Source: Candidatus Omnitrophota bacterium (GTDB taxonomy: Bacteria > Omnitrophota > Gorgyraeia > Velamenicoccales > Velamenicoccaceae). Taken from it: DNA of 64,000 nt. Both the position numbers and the translations under genes were made by a program. The notes under the pieces were generated by a model. The model searched no databases. It was not told the DNA's origin and saw nothing but the letters and a program-made list of their open reading frames with translations. This document shows, in pieces, positions 8,337-16,278 of this stretch (the stretch's first letter is position 1; every line of letters begins with the position of its first letter). The DNA lies in contig DMEU01000023.1 of NCBI GenBank assembly GCA_003451585.1, positions 14,674-78,673 of the forward strand. Direction: 5' to 3'.

Positions 8337-10193
8337 CTACAAGAGATGGCCTACGAATTTTTTTAACTGTTCCATATCGACCGGTTTGCCCAATACAGGT
8401 ATGGCTTTCTTTTTTACATATTCGCTAAGCTGTTCATACTCGACCTTATAGCCCGACATGATGATTATAGGTATGTCTTTTGTGCGCACATCCTCTTTAA
8501 GGCGGCCTATTACTTCATATCCGTTCATGTGAGGCATCTTCATATCAAGGACTATGAGGTCCGGTATGGCTACTTTCAATTTTTCTAAAAGCTCGTCACC
8601 GTCGCCGGCCTGTGTGATATACCTATAACCGAATGCGTTAAAGGCGCGTTGCAATGTAGCCAGGACAGCCGGATCATCATCGGCCACCATAATATGTTTG
8701 CTGAGCCTGACCTCTTTTTCGCTGACAAAACACAGGCGGGCCTGTTCAAAAAGGTCGTAGGTATTTTTGGCGTCATCCGGGAAAGTGGCGCTGCAATAGG
8801 AAAAATTTATCTCATCTACTTCGCTGAATTCAAGGACCGACTCCTTTACGACCTTCTTTAGGCGTTCCGCCACGCACGAGATATGCTGTTTACCTATTTC
8901 TTCTAAAACAATGACCTCATCCCTGCCTTTTTGCATAACGAGCTCTCCTACCCTCACCGAGCGCTCTAAAGCAGATGAGACCTTCAGAAAGATCTCGCGG
9001 GCCTTTTCTTTCGTATATTTATCTTCTATTTTTCCGTAATCGTCTAATCTAATAATGAACAAAGAGACCGGTTTTTCTTCTTTTTTTGACAAAGATATCT
9101 TTCTTTCAACGCTATCCCGTATCATCTCTTCAGCCGTATACTTAGGCAGCGTAAAGATGAATTCAGTGCCTTCCCCAAACCGGCTTTCGATGCGGATATT
9201 GCCGCCGTGGAGCTCCACTAACCCCTGGGCTATAGACAAGCCAAGGCCGGTCCCTTTTTCTCCAGGCCCTTCTATGCGGCCAAACTGCTGGAACTTACTA
9301 AAAACTTTCGGGATATCCTCTTCGGCTATACCCCTACCTGTATCAACCACCCTGCACTCCACACCTTCATCCTGCCTGTCTTCCACGCGGATCTCGACAG
9401 AACCTTTTTCAGTAAACTTCAGTGCATTCCCAACGAGATTGGTAAAGACCTGGATGACCTTATCCCTATCCACATAAACTTCTATCTTCTCGGAGGAAAA
9501 AGAGGTCCTTATCTCCAGTCCCCTGTCTTTAAAACGCGGCAGAAAAGAAACGGCCACGCCTTTTGCCAGCGCGGCCATATCCACCTGCTCTCTTCTTAAG
9601 TCAACCTTCTTTGCCTCAATTTTAGAAATATCCAACAGGCTGTTAATGATGCGCGTCAGCCGGTCGATGTCTTCGATGGTAATTGAGAGAAAATCCTTTT
9701 GTTCGGCGGTGATCTCGCCTAAGACCCCGTCCATAAACTGGGAAACTACCTCCCGTATCGTTGTTAGCGGCGTGCGCAGTTCATGCGAAACAGTATTGAT
9801 GAATTCACTCTTTACCTGTTCCAGCCTTTTACGCTCGGTAACATCTTTGATTATGGCAACGCAGGTAAAAAATACCCCGCCCTCATCGAAGATCGGATAA
9901 GTTGATATCTCAAGATATTTACCTAGGGCCGGCTCAAAGATCTCTGCTGAAGCAGGCTGTCCGGTATCCATAGCCTTCCTGTGCGGGCATTCAGCATAGC
10001 ACTCCGCGCTGTTCTTGATTATCTCTGAAAAAAGTTTTCCTTCGATCTCTGCGGGCGTCTTACTGAAATTTTGGGCAAAAGCCCTGTTGACCCTCAAAAT
10101 ACGGTGGTCGGTATCTATGATCGCTACCCAGTCGCTGATAGCATCAAAGGTTGCCTCCCATGCCCTATCTATATATTTTTCTTCTCTTTGCAT
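8337..10193 (-). CDS. Hybrid histidine kinase: PAS, HisKA, HATPase, degenerate GGDEF-like, receiver
   Basis: A 618-residue soluble sensor kinase without membrane segments. Order: PAS domain (about residues 12-120, ending in KDVTERKRLE), HisKA dimerisation domain with phosphorylated H137 in SHELRTP, HATPase_c with N-box NLVGNALKF and glycine-rich GEKGTGLGLS, then a region of about 130 residues (VSLFIIRLDDYGKIE to LFEQA) that resembles a GGDEF fold but lacks a GGDEF signature, and a C-terminal receiver (VADDDP, LIVLDMKMP). The PAS carries several cysteines (C65, C69). A likely RBS (AGGGG) precedes the ATG. It heads an operon with two receivers and the PilB-receiver fusion, so it probably controls pilus activity. 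The gene is divergent from the DJ-1 gene. Confidence 0.88.
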   Translation of the reverse strand: MQREEKYIDRAWEATFDAISDWVAIIDTDHRILRVNRAFAQNFSKTPAEIEGKLFSEIIKNSAECYAECPHRKAMDTGQPASAEIFEPALGKYLEISTYPIFDEGGVFFTCVAIIKDVTERKRLEQVKSEFINTVSHELRTPLTTIREVVSQFMDGVLGEITAEQKDFLSITIEDIDRLTRIINSLLDISKIEAKKVDLRREQVDMAALAKGVAVSFLPRFKDRGLEIRTSFSSEKIEVYVDRDKVIQVFTNLVGNALKFTEKGSVEIRVEDRQDEGVECRVVDTGRGIAEEDIPKVFSKFQQFGRIEGPGEKGTGLGLSIAQGLVELHGGNIRIESRFGEGTEFIFTLPKYTAEEMIRDSVERKISLSKKEEKPVSLFIIRLDDYGKIEDKYTKEKAREIFLKVSSALERSVRVGELVMQKGRDEVIVLEEIGKQHISCVAERLKKVVKESVLEFSEVDEINFSYCSATFPDDAKNTYDLFEQARLCFVSEKEVRLSKHIMVADDDPAVLATLQRAFNAFGYRYITQAGDGDELLEKLKVAIPDLIVLDMKMPHMNGYEVIGRLKEDVRTKDIPIIIMSGYKVEYEQLSEYVKKKAIPVLGKPVDMEQLKKFVGHLL

Positions 10194-10260
10194 AATGCCC
10201 CTATCGAGTTATTATAAGATATTATATTATAACATAGCTCATAATGGAAAGGAAATCGCC

Positions 10261-10809
10261 ATGCCTAAAAAAGCGATAGTGATCCTGGCGGAAGGCTTTG
10301 AGGAGACTGAGGCCGTGACGGTCATCGATATCTTAAGGCGCTCAAAGATAAATGTCACTGTGGCAGGCCTCTCCGGCACAACTGTGAGAGGTTCTCACAA
10401 CATAGCGATAATCACCGATAAAAAACTGGACGGGACAGAGCAGGATCATGACTGCCTTATACTACCTGGTGGAATGCCTGGGGCGGGCAATCTTATCGCC
10501 TCAAAAAAGGTTAGGTCTATCATAACCGCGATGTATCAAAAAGGAAGGGTCATCGCGGCCATATGCGCGGCCCCATCGGTTGTCCTGGCTCCTTGCGGCG
10601 TGCTAAAGGGCAAGGCCGCGACCGGATATCCCGGGATGGAAAAAGGTTTTGGAAAAGAGACAAGACGCGAAAAGAAAAGAGTGGTCGTAGACGGCAACAT
10701 AATAACCAGCCAGGGCCCTTCCACAGCTATGCAATTTGCCCTTGCGATAGCGGAAAAACTAGCAGGTAAACAAACTGCTCAAAAAGTAAAAAAGGCCGTA
10801 CTCGCCTGA
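10261..10809 (+). CDS. DJ-1/PfpI family protein
   Basis: A 182-residue DJ-1/PfpI-fold protein. The nucleophile elbow cysteine is in IAAICAAPS, the partner glutamate in LAEGFEETE, and the strand ILPGGMPGA is typical. Members act as deglycases, chaperones or stress proteins in the cytoplasm; the exact reaction cannot be fixed here. I start at the ATG at 10261, preceded by GGAAAGGAA, and reject a longer open frame back to 10015 because that part lies antisense inside the kinase gene. The gene is monocistronic, divergent from the kinase, and ends at a strong bidirectional terminator. Confidence 0.9.
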   Translation: MPKKAIVILAEGFEETEAVTVIDILRRSKINVTVAGLSGTTVRGSHNIAIITDKKLDGTEQDHDCLILPGGMPGAGNLIASKKVRSIITAMYQKGRVIAAICAAPSVVLAPCGVLKGKAATGYPGMEKGFGKETRREKKRVVVDGNIITSQGPSTAMQFALAIAEKLAGKQTAQKVKKAVLA

Positions 10810-10817
10810 TAAAAAAC

Positions 10818-10849
10818 AAGGCGCCGGGCAATTTTACGCCCGGCGCCTT
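10818..10849. terminator. Bidirectional intrinsic terminator
   Basis: A perfect GC-rich stem, ggcgccgggc at 10820-10829 pairing with gcccggcgcc at 10838-10847, extended by AA/TT, with an 8-nt loop. A-rich sequence lies upstream and TTATTT downstream, so it can stop transcription from the DJ-1 gene (+) and from the lipoprotein gene (-). Confidence 0.9.
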
Positions 10850-10872
10850 ATTTAAAAACCCGCGGACCTTAC

Positions 10873-11259
10873 CTACAAATAACGCTTTATCTTATTCATT
10901 ATGCTTTCGGCGGCGGTCTTGTCCCCTGTCGCGCCTACCCGCACCTCGATCTTCGAAGAAGACGGCGAAAGCGCGCGCACATCTATCCACACCTGGCGTC
11001 CGTCGCTATACTCGCCTATCAACTGGACCACTTCCTCTTTTGTAGTCTCTTTGGTGATTGTAAGCTTAAGAGCGTTCATGGCCTTTTTTGCCGCCACCAC
11101 CACCTTGTCCTTGGGCACCTCCACCTGCTGGCTTAATTTACCTCCGAGCCAGACAGCTGTCCCTGCGCCGCCGGCCGCGCCTGCAAGCAATAAAACGCAG
11201 CCGCAAAGGTTAAGTGCGAATAACGCCGATACCAATACAACGCCTATCCTTTTAAACAT
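10873..11259 (-). CDS. DUF3568-like lipoprotein
   Basis: A 128-residue predicted lipoprotein. A short basic N-terminus and hydrophobic segment end in a lipobox (LNLCGC), followed by a small-residue stretch GAAGGAGTA and a two-layer alpha/beta region (VVVAAKKAMNALKLTI, VWIDVRALS, KIEVRVGATGD). This matches my recollection of the DUF3568 family, whose function is not known. I start at the inner ATG at 11259 because AGGAGG lies just upstream; a longer frame begins at 11283. Expected to sit on the periplasmic face of a membrane. It follows thiF but is probably a separate unit. Confidence 0.7.
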   Translation of the reverse strand: MFKRIGVVLVSALFALNLCGCVLLLAGAAGGAGTAVWLGGKLSQQVEVPKDKVVVAAKKAMNALKLTITKETTKEEVVQLIGEYSDGRQVWIDVRALSPSSSKIEVRVGATGDKTAAESIMNKIKRYL

Positions 11260-11324
11260 ACATCCTCCTGTTTTTTCTTTCATCTATAAATATTATAAGA
11301 TGTTATAAATATATGGCAAGCGGC

Positions 11325-11939
11325 TTATTCTATTTTTTTCAAAACCCAGGCAAGGATGCAATCCGCCTGCTTGGCAGCGGCAAGCGCGACTCGCGGAGAA
11401 CAAGGCGGGCATTCCCGCGAAACTTCCGACCTTAAATCACCAATAAGATAAAATGTATCGTGTATCTTACGCGTGACGATGGCATCGGCGTCACCCCACC
11501 CGGCCAATCCCGATGCTGAAACAAAAAATTTTCCGCAACGTCCATAGGTTGAGGTTATCATGCGCTTTGACGCAACATTGTCAAACCCCTCAACGACCAC
11601 GTCGCTATCACTGAATATTGCGCTGATATTATCATCGTCTAACTTTTCAAGGACGCACTTAACTTCCAAGCCCGGGTTGATCCTCAAAAGGTTTATCTTT
11701 AAGGCCTCAGCCTTTGCCATCCCGATCTGGTCTAGAAAATAGAACTGCCGGTTAAGGTTTTTGGCCTCGACCTTGTCGAAATCGCACAAAGTCAATTTGC
11801 GGAAGCCGCTTCGCACAAGATCCAGCGCGCAATTGGAACCAAGGCCGCCTAATCCGGCTATCCCGACCCTGGCATCCTGGATCTTTTTTAAGTTATCCGG
11901 CCCGAAATATTCCGCTAACGCCGATTCAAATACATTCAT
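11325..11939 (-). CDS. thiF: Sulfur carrier protein ThiS adenylyltransferase ThiF
   Basis: A 204-residue E1-like enzyme that adenylates the C-terminal glycine of ThiS in thiazole synthesis. It shows the nucleotide-binding motif GIAGLGGLGSN, the aspartate strand LCDFDKVEAKNLNRQ with the family RQ pair, and a CPPC motif near the end. The length fits the short ThiF type rather than the longer MoeB type. The start at 11939 overlaps the thiH stop as ATGA, giving translational coupling; a longer frame to 12014 would lie inside thiH and is rejected. It is the last gene of the riboswitch-controlled thiSGHF operon. Confidence 0.88.
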   Translation of the reverse strand: MNVFESALAEYFGPDNLKKIQDARVGIAGLGGLGSNCALDLVRSGFRKLTLCDFDKVEAKNLNRQFYFLDQIGMAKAEALKINLLRINPGLEVKCVLEKLDDDNISAIFSDSDVVVEGFDNVASKRMITSTYGRCGKFFVSASGLAGWGDADAIVTRKIHDTFYLIGDLRSEVSRECPPCSPRVALAAAKQADCILAWVLKKIE

Positions 11940-13039
11940 ATCGCCTGCCAATCCTTTAAGACCGGCTGATACCCTCTTTTGACTATCATCTCTTTTACCT
12001 CGCTGACCCCGCACTTATCAGCTACTTCAAACTGCCCTTCGGTCTTACCGTCAAGGGCATAGCCGCCAACCTCTGTCCTTGAACCGGCGGACATACGCGT
12101 AACGCCAAGGCCTATAAGATTTGCGCGTAAAGCGTGGCCCTCGCGGGTAGAAATGTTTATTCCCGCACGCGGCAAAAACAGCCTTAAGGCCGTCATTATC
12201 TGCACGAACTCGGCCTCACCCACAGGAAATACCGGTGAAAAATCTCCGGCCGCCCTCTGGAATCTCGGCAGTGAAACAGACAACTCCACTTCGGGATACC
12301 TATGCTCCATGTAAGAAGCATGAAGGCCCAAGAAGAATGCCTCCCTTCGAAAATCAGCCAGGCCCAGCAAAGCGCCTATGCTCAAAGAACGCATCTTCAT
12401 ACCTGCCGCCCTGTCAGGCGCATCCAGGCGGTATAAAAAATCACTCTTCGGGCCGCGTGGGTGCAATTGGCGGTATAGACTACGGTCATAAGTCTCCTGA
12501 TAAAGCGTCAGGCCGTCGACGCCGACATCGATGAGTTCCTTATACTCGCCTGCCTCCAATGGATAAACCTCGATGGAGATAGACGAAAAATAATTCTTTA
12601 GGGCTAAAACACAGTCTTTAAGGTAGGAAACGGGCGTCTGTTGCCTGGACTCGCCGGTAAGTATCAGGATATGGCGTATGCCTGTCGCGGCTATGGCCTC
12701 TGCCTCTTTTTCGACTTCCGGCAGGGAGAGTTTCCTGCGTTCGATCGGGTTATCGCGCTTAAACCCGCAATAAAGGCATTCGTTATCACAGAAATTCCCC
12801 AGATAGAGCGGCGCGTATAAATAGATCACCCTGCCGAAATTCCTCAAGGTCAGTTCCTGCGACTTCTGCGCCATGGCCTCAAGATGCCTTCCGGCCTGCG
12901 GCGACAAAAGTGACAGGAGATCAAGTTCGTCGATACTGGTATTATTTATGGCGCGAAGGATATCGTCATCCGATACCTTTTTAAAAAAGGACTCCAGGTC
13001 AAATCCTTCGAATTTTTCAAGTGAATCGTAAAAGCCCAT
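11936..13039 (-). CDS. thiH: 2-iminoacetate synthase ThiH (radical SAM)
   Basis: A 367-residue radical SAM tyrosine lyase that makes dehydroglycine for the thiazole ring. The iron-sulfur cluster motif is CDNECLYC (CxxxCxxC) after YAPLYLGNF, a hallmark of ThiH-type enzymes. TGESRQQTP is the ThiH counterpart of the glycine-rich SAM-binding strand. Length matches the family (about 370). It lies 5 bp after thiG and overlaps thiF by 4 bp. Use of ThiH rather than the glycine oxidase ThiO suits an anaerobic lifestyle, which is inference. Confidence 0.93.
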   Translation of the reverse strand: MGFYDSLEKFEGFDLESFFKKVSDDDILRAINNTSIDELDLLSLLSPQAGRHLEAMAQKSQELTLRNFGRVIYLYAPLYLGNFCDNECLYCGFKRDNPIERRKLSLPEVEKEAEAIAATGIRHILILTGESRQQTPVSYLKDCVLALKNYFSSISIEVYPLEAGEYKELIDVGVDGLTLYQETYDRSLYRQLHPRGPKSDFLYRLDAPDRAAGMKMRSLSIGALLGLADFRREAFFLGLHASYMEHRYPEVELSVSLPRFQRAAGDFSPVFPVGEAEFVQIMTALRLFLPRAGINISTREGHALRANLIGLGVTRMSAGSRTEVGGYALDGKTEGQFEVADKCGVSEVKEMIVKRGYQPVLKDWQAI

Positions 13040-13044
13040 AAAAT

Positions 13045-13812
13045 TTATCTCAAGAAACCTGTCAAAGGAGATGACGCCTTCGCATATCTGCCGGCAGAGG
13101 CCGGCCTTGCGCGCCAGGCGGACCTGCCGCCCTCGACAGCCATCGCAAAAGCGCGCGCCATAAGCACAGGATCATCTGCCGTAGCAACAGCGGTGTTCAC
13201 CAAAACAGCGTCGCAACCCAGCTCCATCGCCTCAGCTGCCTGTGAAGGCAGTCCGAGCCCGGCATCTACGATTACCGGGAGGTCGATCTCTTCGACAAGT
13301 ATGGAGACCAGTTCCCTCGTACGCAAGCCTTTATTGGTCCCTATAGGGGAGCCGAGCGGCATAATTGAAGCCGCGCCTGCGTCTTTTAAGCGGCGGGCAT
13401 CCATCAGGTCAGGATTGAAATACGGCATAACTATAAACCCCTCCTTGGCCAACACATCGGTAGCCTTTATGGTCTCGGCATTATCCGGCAGGAGGAATTT
13501 ATTGTCGCTTATTATCTCGACCTTCACCCATTCCCCGCAGCCTGCGGCGCGGGCCAGTCGCGCAAGCCGTATCGCCTCGTCGGCATTCCTCGCGCCTGAA
13601 GTATTGGGCATCAATATGCGGCCGGCTGGTATGAAATCAAGTATATTCTCATCCTTTGACCCCTTATCGACCCTCCTTAACGCTACTGTTACGATATGGG
13701 CGCCGCATGCCTCTATAGCCTCCTTCATAAGTGTATAGGAAGCGAATTTCCCTGTACCTAAGAGGAACCTGCTGCTTATCCGGCGCCCGGCTATGACCAA
13801 TGTATCTTCCAT
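13045..13812 (-). CDS. thiG: Thiazole synthase ThiG
   Basis: A TIM-barrel enzyme of about 255 residues that condenses deoxyxylulose 5-phosphate, dehydroglycine and ThiS-thiocarboxylate into the thiazole phosphate. The lysine expected to form the Schiff base is in WVKVEII, and the phosphate-binding loops are MPLGSPIGTNKGL and VDAGLGLPSQAAEAMELG. Three consecutive ATG codons begin the frame. I choose the third (13812) because GGAGG then sits 6 nt upstream; the first overlaps the thiS stop as ATGA. The C-terminus (GRYAKASSPLTGFL) is typical. Confidence 0.93.
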   Translation of the reverse strand: MEDTLVIAGRRISSRFLLGTGKFASYTLMKEAIEACGAHIVTVALRRVDKGSKDENILDFIPAGRILMPNTSGARNADEAIRLARLARAAGCGEWVKVEIISDNKFLLPDNAETIKATDVLAKEGFIVMPYFNPDLMDARRLKDAGAASIMPLGSPIGTNKGLRTRELVSILVEEIDLPVIVDAGLGLPSQAAEAMELGCDAVLVNTAVATADDPVLMARAFAMAVEGGRSAWRARPASAGRYAKASSPLTGFLR

Positions 13813-13814
13813 CA

Positions 13815-14015
13815 TCATCCTCCGCCTACAAAAGAGATTATTTCAAGGCTGTCGTTATCTTTCAAAATGACGTGCGGCCACTCACGCTGTTCCAATATCC
13901 TGCGGTTGTATTCCACTACAACGCTCTTTTCGCTCATCTTCCTTTGCGCCAAAAAAGCCTCAACAGAAACACCGCAGGCAATATCCATATCCTCGCCGTT
14001 TATCCTTGCTATCAT
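13815..14015 (-). CDS. thiS: Sulfur carrier protein ThiS
   Basis: A 66-residue ubiquitin-fold protein ending in VGGG, the C-terminal glycines that are adenylated by ThiF and converted to thiocarboxylate. Typical features are ARINGED at the start, VVEYNRRIL in the middle and the final DSLEIISFVGGG. I choose the ATG at 14015 because a GGAGG Shine-Dalgarno lies 5 nt upstream; an in-frame start at 14030 is less likely. First gene of the thi operon, about 80 bp downstream of the attenuator of the TPP riboswitch. Confidence 0.9.
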   Translation of the reverse strand: MIARINGEDMDIACGVSVEAFLAQRKMSEKSVVVEYNRRILEQREWPHVILKDNDSLEIISFVGGG

Positions 14016-14097
14016 ATTGCCCTCCAACACCCCACTACGCCGAAGTCTTATCGTCTTTGGCTTCGCAGGGTTGTCCTTTACTCACATTAAGGTTGAC

Positions 14098-14123
14098 AAA
14101 AAAAACCTATGCTTTCGCATAGG
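14098..14123 (-). terminator. Intrinsic attenuator of the TPP riboswitch
   Basis: On the minus strand a 7-bp stem CCTATGC/GCATAGG closed by a GAAA tetraloop is followed by eight T residues. It lies between the TPP aptamer and thiS, so it is the expected expression platform: thiamine pyrophosphate binding should favour this terminator and switch the thi operon off. The competing anti-terminator was not folded. Confidence 0.85.
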
Positions 14124-14148
14124 GATCCTTAAAAAGTCCGTTTAGATT

Positions 14149-14240
14149 GTATCCCTACGCTGGCATTACCCAGATCAGGTTATTCGGGTAATCCGCTCAT
14201 CGCAGAACTCTCAGGCCGCTTACGACCTCCCCGCTAACAC
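14149..14240 (-). promoter_or_regulatory. TPP (thi-box) riboswitch aptamer
   Basis: The minus strand carries the THI-box landmarks in order: AGCGGGGAGG, then GGCCTGAGAG, ACCTGATCTGGGTAATGCC and AGCGTAGGGA. These match the pyrimidine-binding CTGAGA and pyrophosphate-helix regions of the TPP aptamer. Its place between a strong promoter and an attenuator upstream of thiSGHF fits feedback control by thiamine pyrophosphate. Confidence 0.96.
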
Positions 14241-14247
14241 TTGCTTT

Positions 14248-14276
14248 ATTTAACCATGGCTGTTACAAAGTGTCAA
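14248..14276 (-). promoter_or_regulatory. Sigma-70-type promoter of the thi operon
   Basis: Reading the minus strand: -35 TTGACA (14271-14276, perfect consensus), a 17-nt spacer, and -10 TTAAAT (14248-14253). It ends 8 bp before the TPP aptamer, so transcription would start right at the riboswitch. Confidence 0.85.
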
Positions 14277-14317
14277 GCCCAACACGAAAAAAGTCAATAA
14301 AAAGTGGAAACAGACAG

Positions 14318-14345
14318 TTGCATTAAAAAGTAAAAAAGCTAAAAT
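14318..14345 (+). promoter_or_regulatory. Putative promoter of the Spy-like gene
   Basis: TTGCAT (14318-14323), a 16-nt spacer and TAAAAT (14340-14345), 37 bp upstream of the ATG at 14383. The region is A-rich, so the match is suggestive only. Confidence 0.5.
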
Positions 14346-14382
14346 AAAACAACAAAACAGGATAAATCGAAAGGAGACCAAC

Positions 14383-14946
14383 ATGAAGAACATAACAAAG
14401 ATCGTAATAGCTGTTTTTTGTTTATGCCTTATGCCGCTAAGATATGCATCTGCCGATGAAAAAGATATGTGTTCGCGCACGATGGGCATGGCAGGAATGC
14501 ATGAAAAGATGATAATGAAAGACAAGACGGAGCTTGAAAAGAAGTTCTTTCAAAAAGCCGGTTTTATCTACCAGTACTCTGAAGAACTGCAGATCACCGA
14601 AACACAATTAGATAAGATCGAAGAGTTAAAATCCAGGCTGAAAAAAAACGCTATAATGAAAGACGCCGAGATCAAAGTGCTGGGCTTAGACATCATGGAT
14701 GAACTGAAAAAAGAAGAAGTAGATATGAATGCTGTCGATAAACTGATAGATAAAAAATATGAGCTCAAGAAGCAGAAGACAAAAGATGTCCTTGGGGCAT
14801 ATTTCGAACTGCGGCAGATACTGACTAAAGAGCAGATAGAAAAAGCAAAGGACATCCAAAAGAAATACTGGTCTGAAAAAAAGGAAATGATGGCCGGCGA
14901 AAAGGAAGGCACCGGGAAAAAAGCCATGAAGAAGAAAACCAGGTAA
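14383..14946 (+). CDS. Spy/CpxP-like periplasmic protein with LTxxQ-type repeats
   Basis: A 187-residue secreted protein. Residues 1-24 form a signal peptide (hydrophobic IVIAVFCLCLMPL, then YASA before DEKD). The mature part is highly charged and helical, with two LTxxQ-like elements, LQITETQLDKIEELK and ILTKEQIEKAK, the hallmark of Spy/CpxP chaperones and CnrX-like metal sensors. A methionine-rich stretch follows the signal peptide (MGMAGMHEKMIMKD), which may bind metal. RBS AAAGGAG precedes the ATG. It is alone on the plus strand and ends at a shared terminator. Probably an envelope-stress or metal-related chaperone; no two-component partner lies beside it. Confidence 0.8.
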   Translation: MKNITKIVIAVFCLCLMPLRYASADEKDMCSRTMGMAGMHEKMIMKDKTELEKKFFQKAGFIYQYSEELQITETQLDKIEELKSRLKKNAIMKDAEIKVLGLDIMDELKKEEVDMNAVDKLIDKKYELKKQKTKDVLGAYFELRQILTKEQIEKAKDIQKKYWSEKKEMMAGEKEGTGKKAMKKKTR

Positions 14947-14978
14947 AGCTTCGCCTCAAAAACCCGCCAGAAACAAAC

Positions 14979-15001
14979 AAAGGGCCCTATTCGGGCCCTT
15001 T
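14979..15001. terminator. Bidirectional intrinsic terminator
   Basis: Perfect 9-bp stem aaagggccc/gggcccttt with a 5-nt loop between the convergent Spy-like gene (+) and the ChrA gene (-), with T-rich or A-rich flanks on both sides. Confidence 0.88.
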
Positions 15002-15002
15002 G

Positions 15003-15521
15003 TTATTTTACCACCAAAGCAAATGCCAACCCACCCAATACCGTATATATCGGATTAACCTTAAAAACATATGTCACCAATATCACAACTACGGCGATCA
15101 ACGCGCTTTTTGTGTCGGTTATGGAGGTTTTAAATAACCTTATTATCGCAACGGCAATGAACCCTATAGCCATGGGCCTTACAACTTTTAAAAGCCCCTC
15201 CACTACAGGGTAATTCTTGAATTGGGTATAATTCAAGCCGATAGCGTATAAAACAAAAAAAGGGACGGCTATGACGCCTACGACCGCAAAAACCGCGCCC
15301 GCAAACCCAGCCACCCTGGTGCCTACGAACGTAGCCAGGTTGGTCATAATGGGCCCCGGGGTGATCTCGGAAACAGCTACCAGATCGGTAAATTCCTGCG
15401 GGGTCAGCCAATGATAAGTGTCTACCACATACCTTTGGGCCAGGACCAACATGGAATAGCCGCTGCCAACGGTAAACAAACCGACTTTTAGAAAGGTGAT
15501 GAACAATTTTAACAATATCAT
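15003..15521 (-). CDS. ChrA-type chromate transporter, single domain
   Basis: A 172-residue membrane protein with about five hydrophobic segments and the CHR-domain signature: VGLFTVGSGYSML at the start and SEITPGPIMTNLATFVG near residue 52. ChrA proteins move chromate, and probably other anions, across the inner membrane. Short CHR proteins usually work as pairs encoded by adjacent genes. Here only one CHR domain is present; the upstream neighbour is an unrelated membrane protein. The partner may be elsewhere, or the protein may form homodimers. Confidence 0.85.
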   Translation of the reverse strand: MILLKLFITFLKVGLFTVGSGYSMLVLAQRYVVDTYHWLTPQEFTDLVAVSEITPGPIMTNLATFVGTRVAGFAGAVFAVVGVIAVPFFVLYAIGLNYTQFKNYPVVEGLLKVVRPMAIGFIAVAIIRLFKTSITDTKSALIAVVVILVTYVFKVNPIYTVLGGLAFALVVK

Positions 15522-15539
15522 CTAAGATGCCTCTCGCGG

Positions 15540-16190
15540 TTATTCGGCCGGCCTTGTTTGAATAATGGTCAGCCTATCCAACGATGCCAAAAGTACCAGG
15601 AAATAAGCTAAGAAGAAGAACGTTACGCCCACTATCTTGAAACTCTCCCCTACGACTTCAAATATAATATTGATCTTCTCAAAACTATGGAACACCACAG
15701 TGCCTGCCAGGCAGAAGCCCCCGAGGCCCAAACAGGGCCACATTACTTTATGGCTCAAAACAGCCCGGCGTAAATGGTAGCAGACATACAAAGCTACAAG
15801 GCCGTAAAACGCGATAACAAGGTTGTCGAGATTCAAATAGGTGACATCCTTGCCAAACCACGAACCTACCCAATTATCAATGCCTTCATGGGCCATAAAA
15901 TACTCATCCAGGCATAAATAGATAAACCCGATGGCGGAAAACATCCAAAACGCGTACCGCTCAGACTTCAAGCCGGCCTGCCTTTTTAAAAAATAAATAA
16001 ACAGGCTTGTCATTGCGGTAAACCCGAGGAACAATCCGGAAAACAGCGTAACTGTCTGATGTTCCCCGAAGCGCAGCATCAAGTTACCCTTATTGATACC
16101 GCTTATTATGCTGGTAAGAATGAGTATGAAATTAAAAAAGATGACGGAAATTATCCCAAATAACAGACGCTTCTTATCCTTTGCGTTCAT
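15540..16190 (-). CDS. Uncharacterised membrane protein, about six transmembrane segments
   Basis: About 216 residues with roughly six hydrophobic helices. A conserved-looking acidic loop, LDEYFMAHEGIDNWVGSW, follows the third helix. I do not recognise the family. I start at the ATG at 16190 because GGAGGGGG lies just upstream; a TTG start at 16205 overlaps that RBS. It lies 18 bp upstream of the chrA-like gene on the same strand, so the two are probably co-transcribed, but it lacks CHR-domain motifs. Confidence 0.7.
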   Translation of the reverse strand: MNAKDKKRLLFGIISVIFFNFILILTSIISGINKGNLMLRFGEHQTVTLFSGLFLGFTAMTSLFIYFLKRQAGLKSERYAFWMFSAIGFIYLCLDEYFMAHEGIDNWVGSWFGKDVTYLNLDNLVIAFYGLVALYVCYHLRRAVLSHKVMWPCLGLGGFCLAGTVVFHSFEKINIIFEVVGESFKIVGVTFFFLAYFLVLLASLDRLTIIQTRPAE

Positions 16191-16278
16191 GCCTGCCCCC
16201 TCCAAAGCCTGGTGCCGTTAATAATAGATGAATATATGACTTATATACTTCCACAGTGCCTACCTATCGTCAAGATTT

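Noticed and set aside
10015..10260. Longer N-terminus for the DJ-1 protein
   Set aside because: The extension lies antisense to the kinase gene. The ATG at 10261 has a good RBS and gives the family length.
15540..16190. Second CHR-domain protein pairing with ChrA
   Set aside because: It lacks the TPGP and related CHR motifs and has a different helix pattern.
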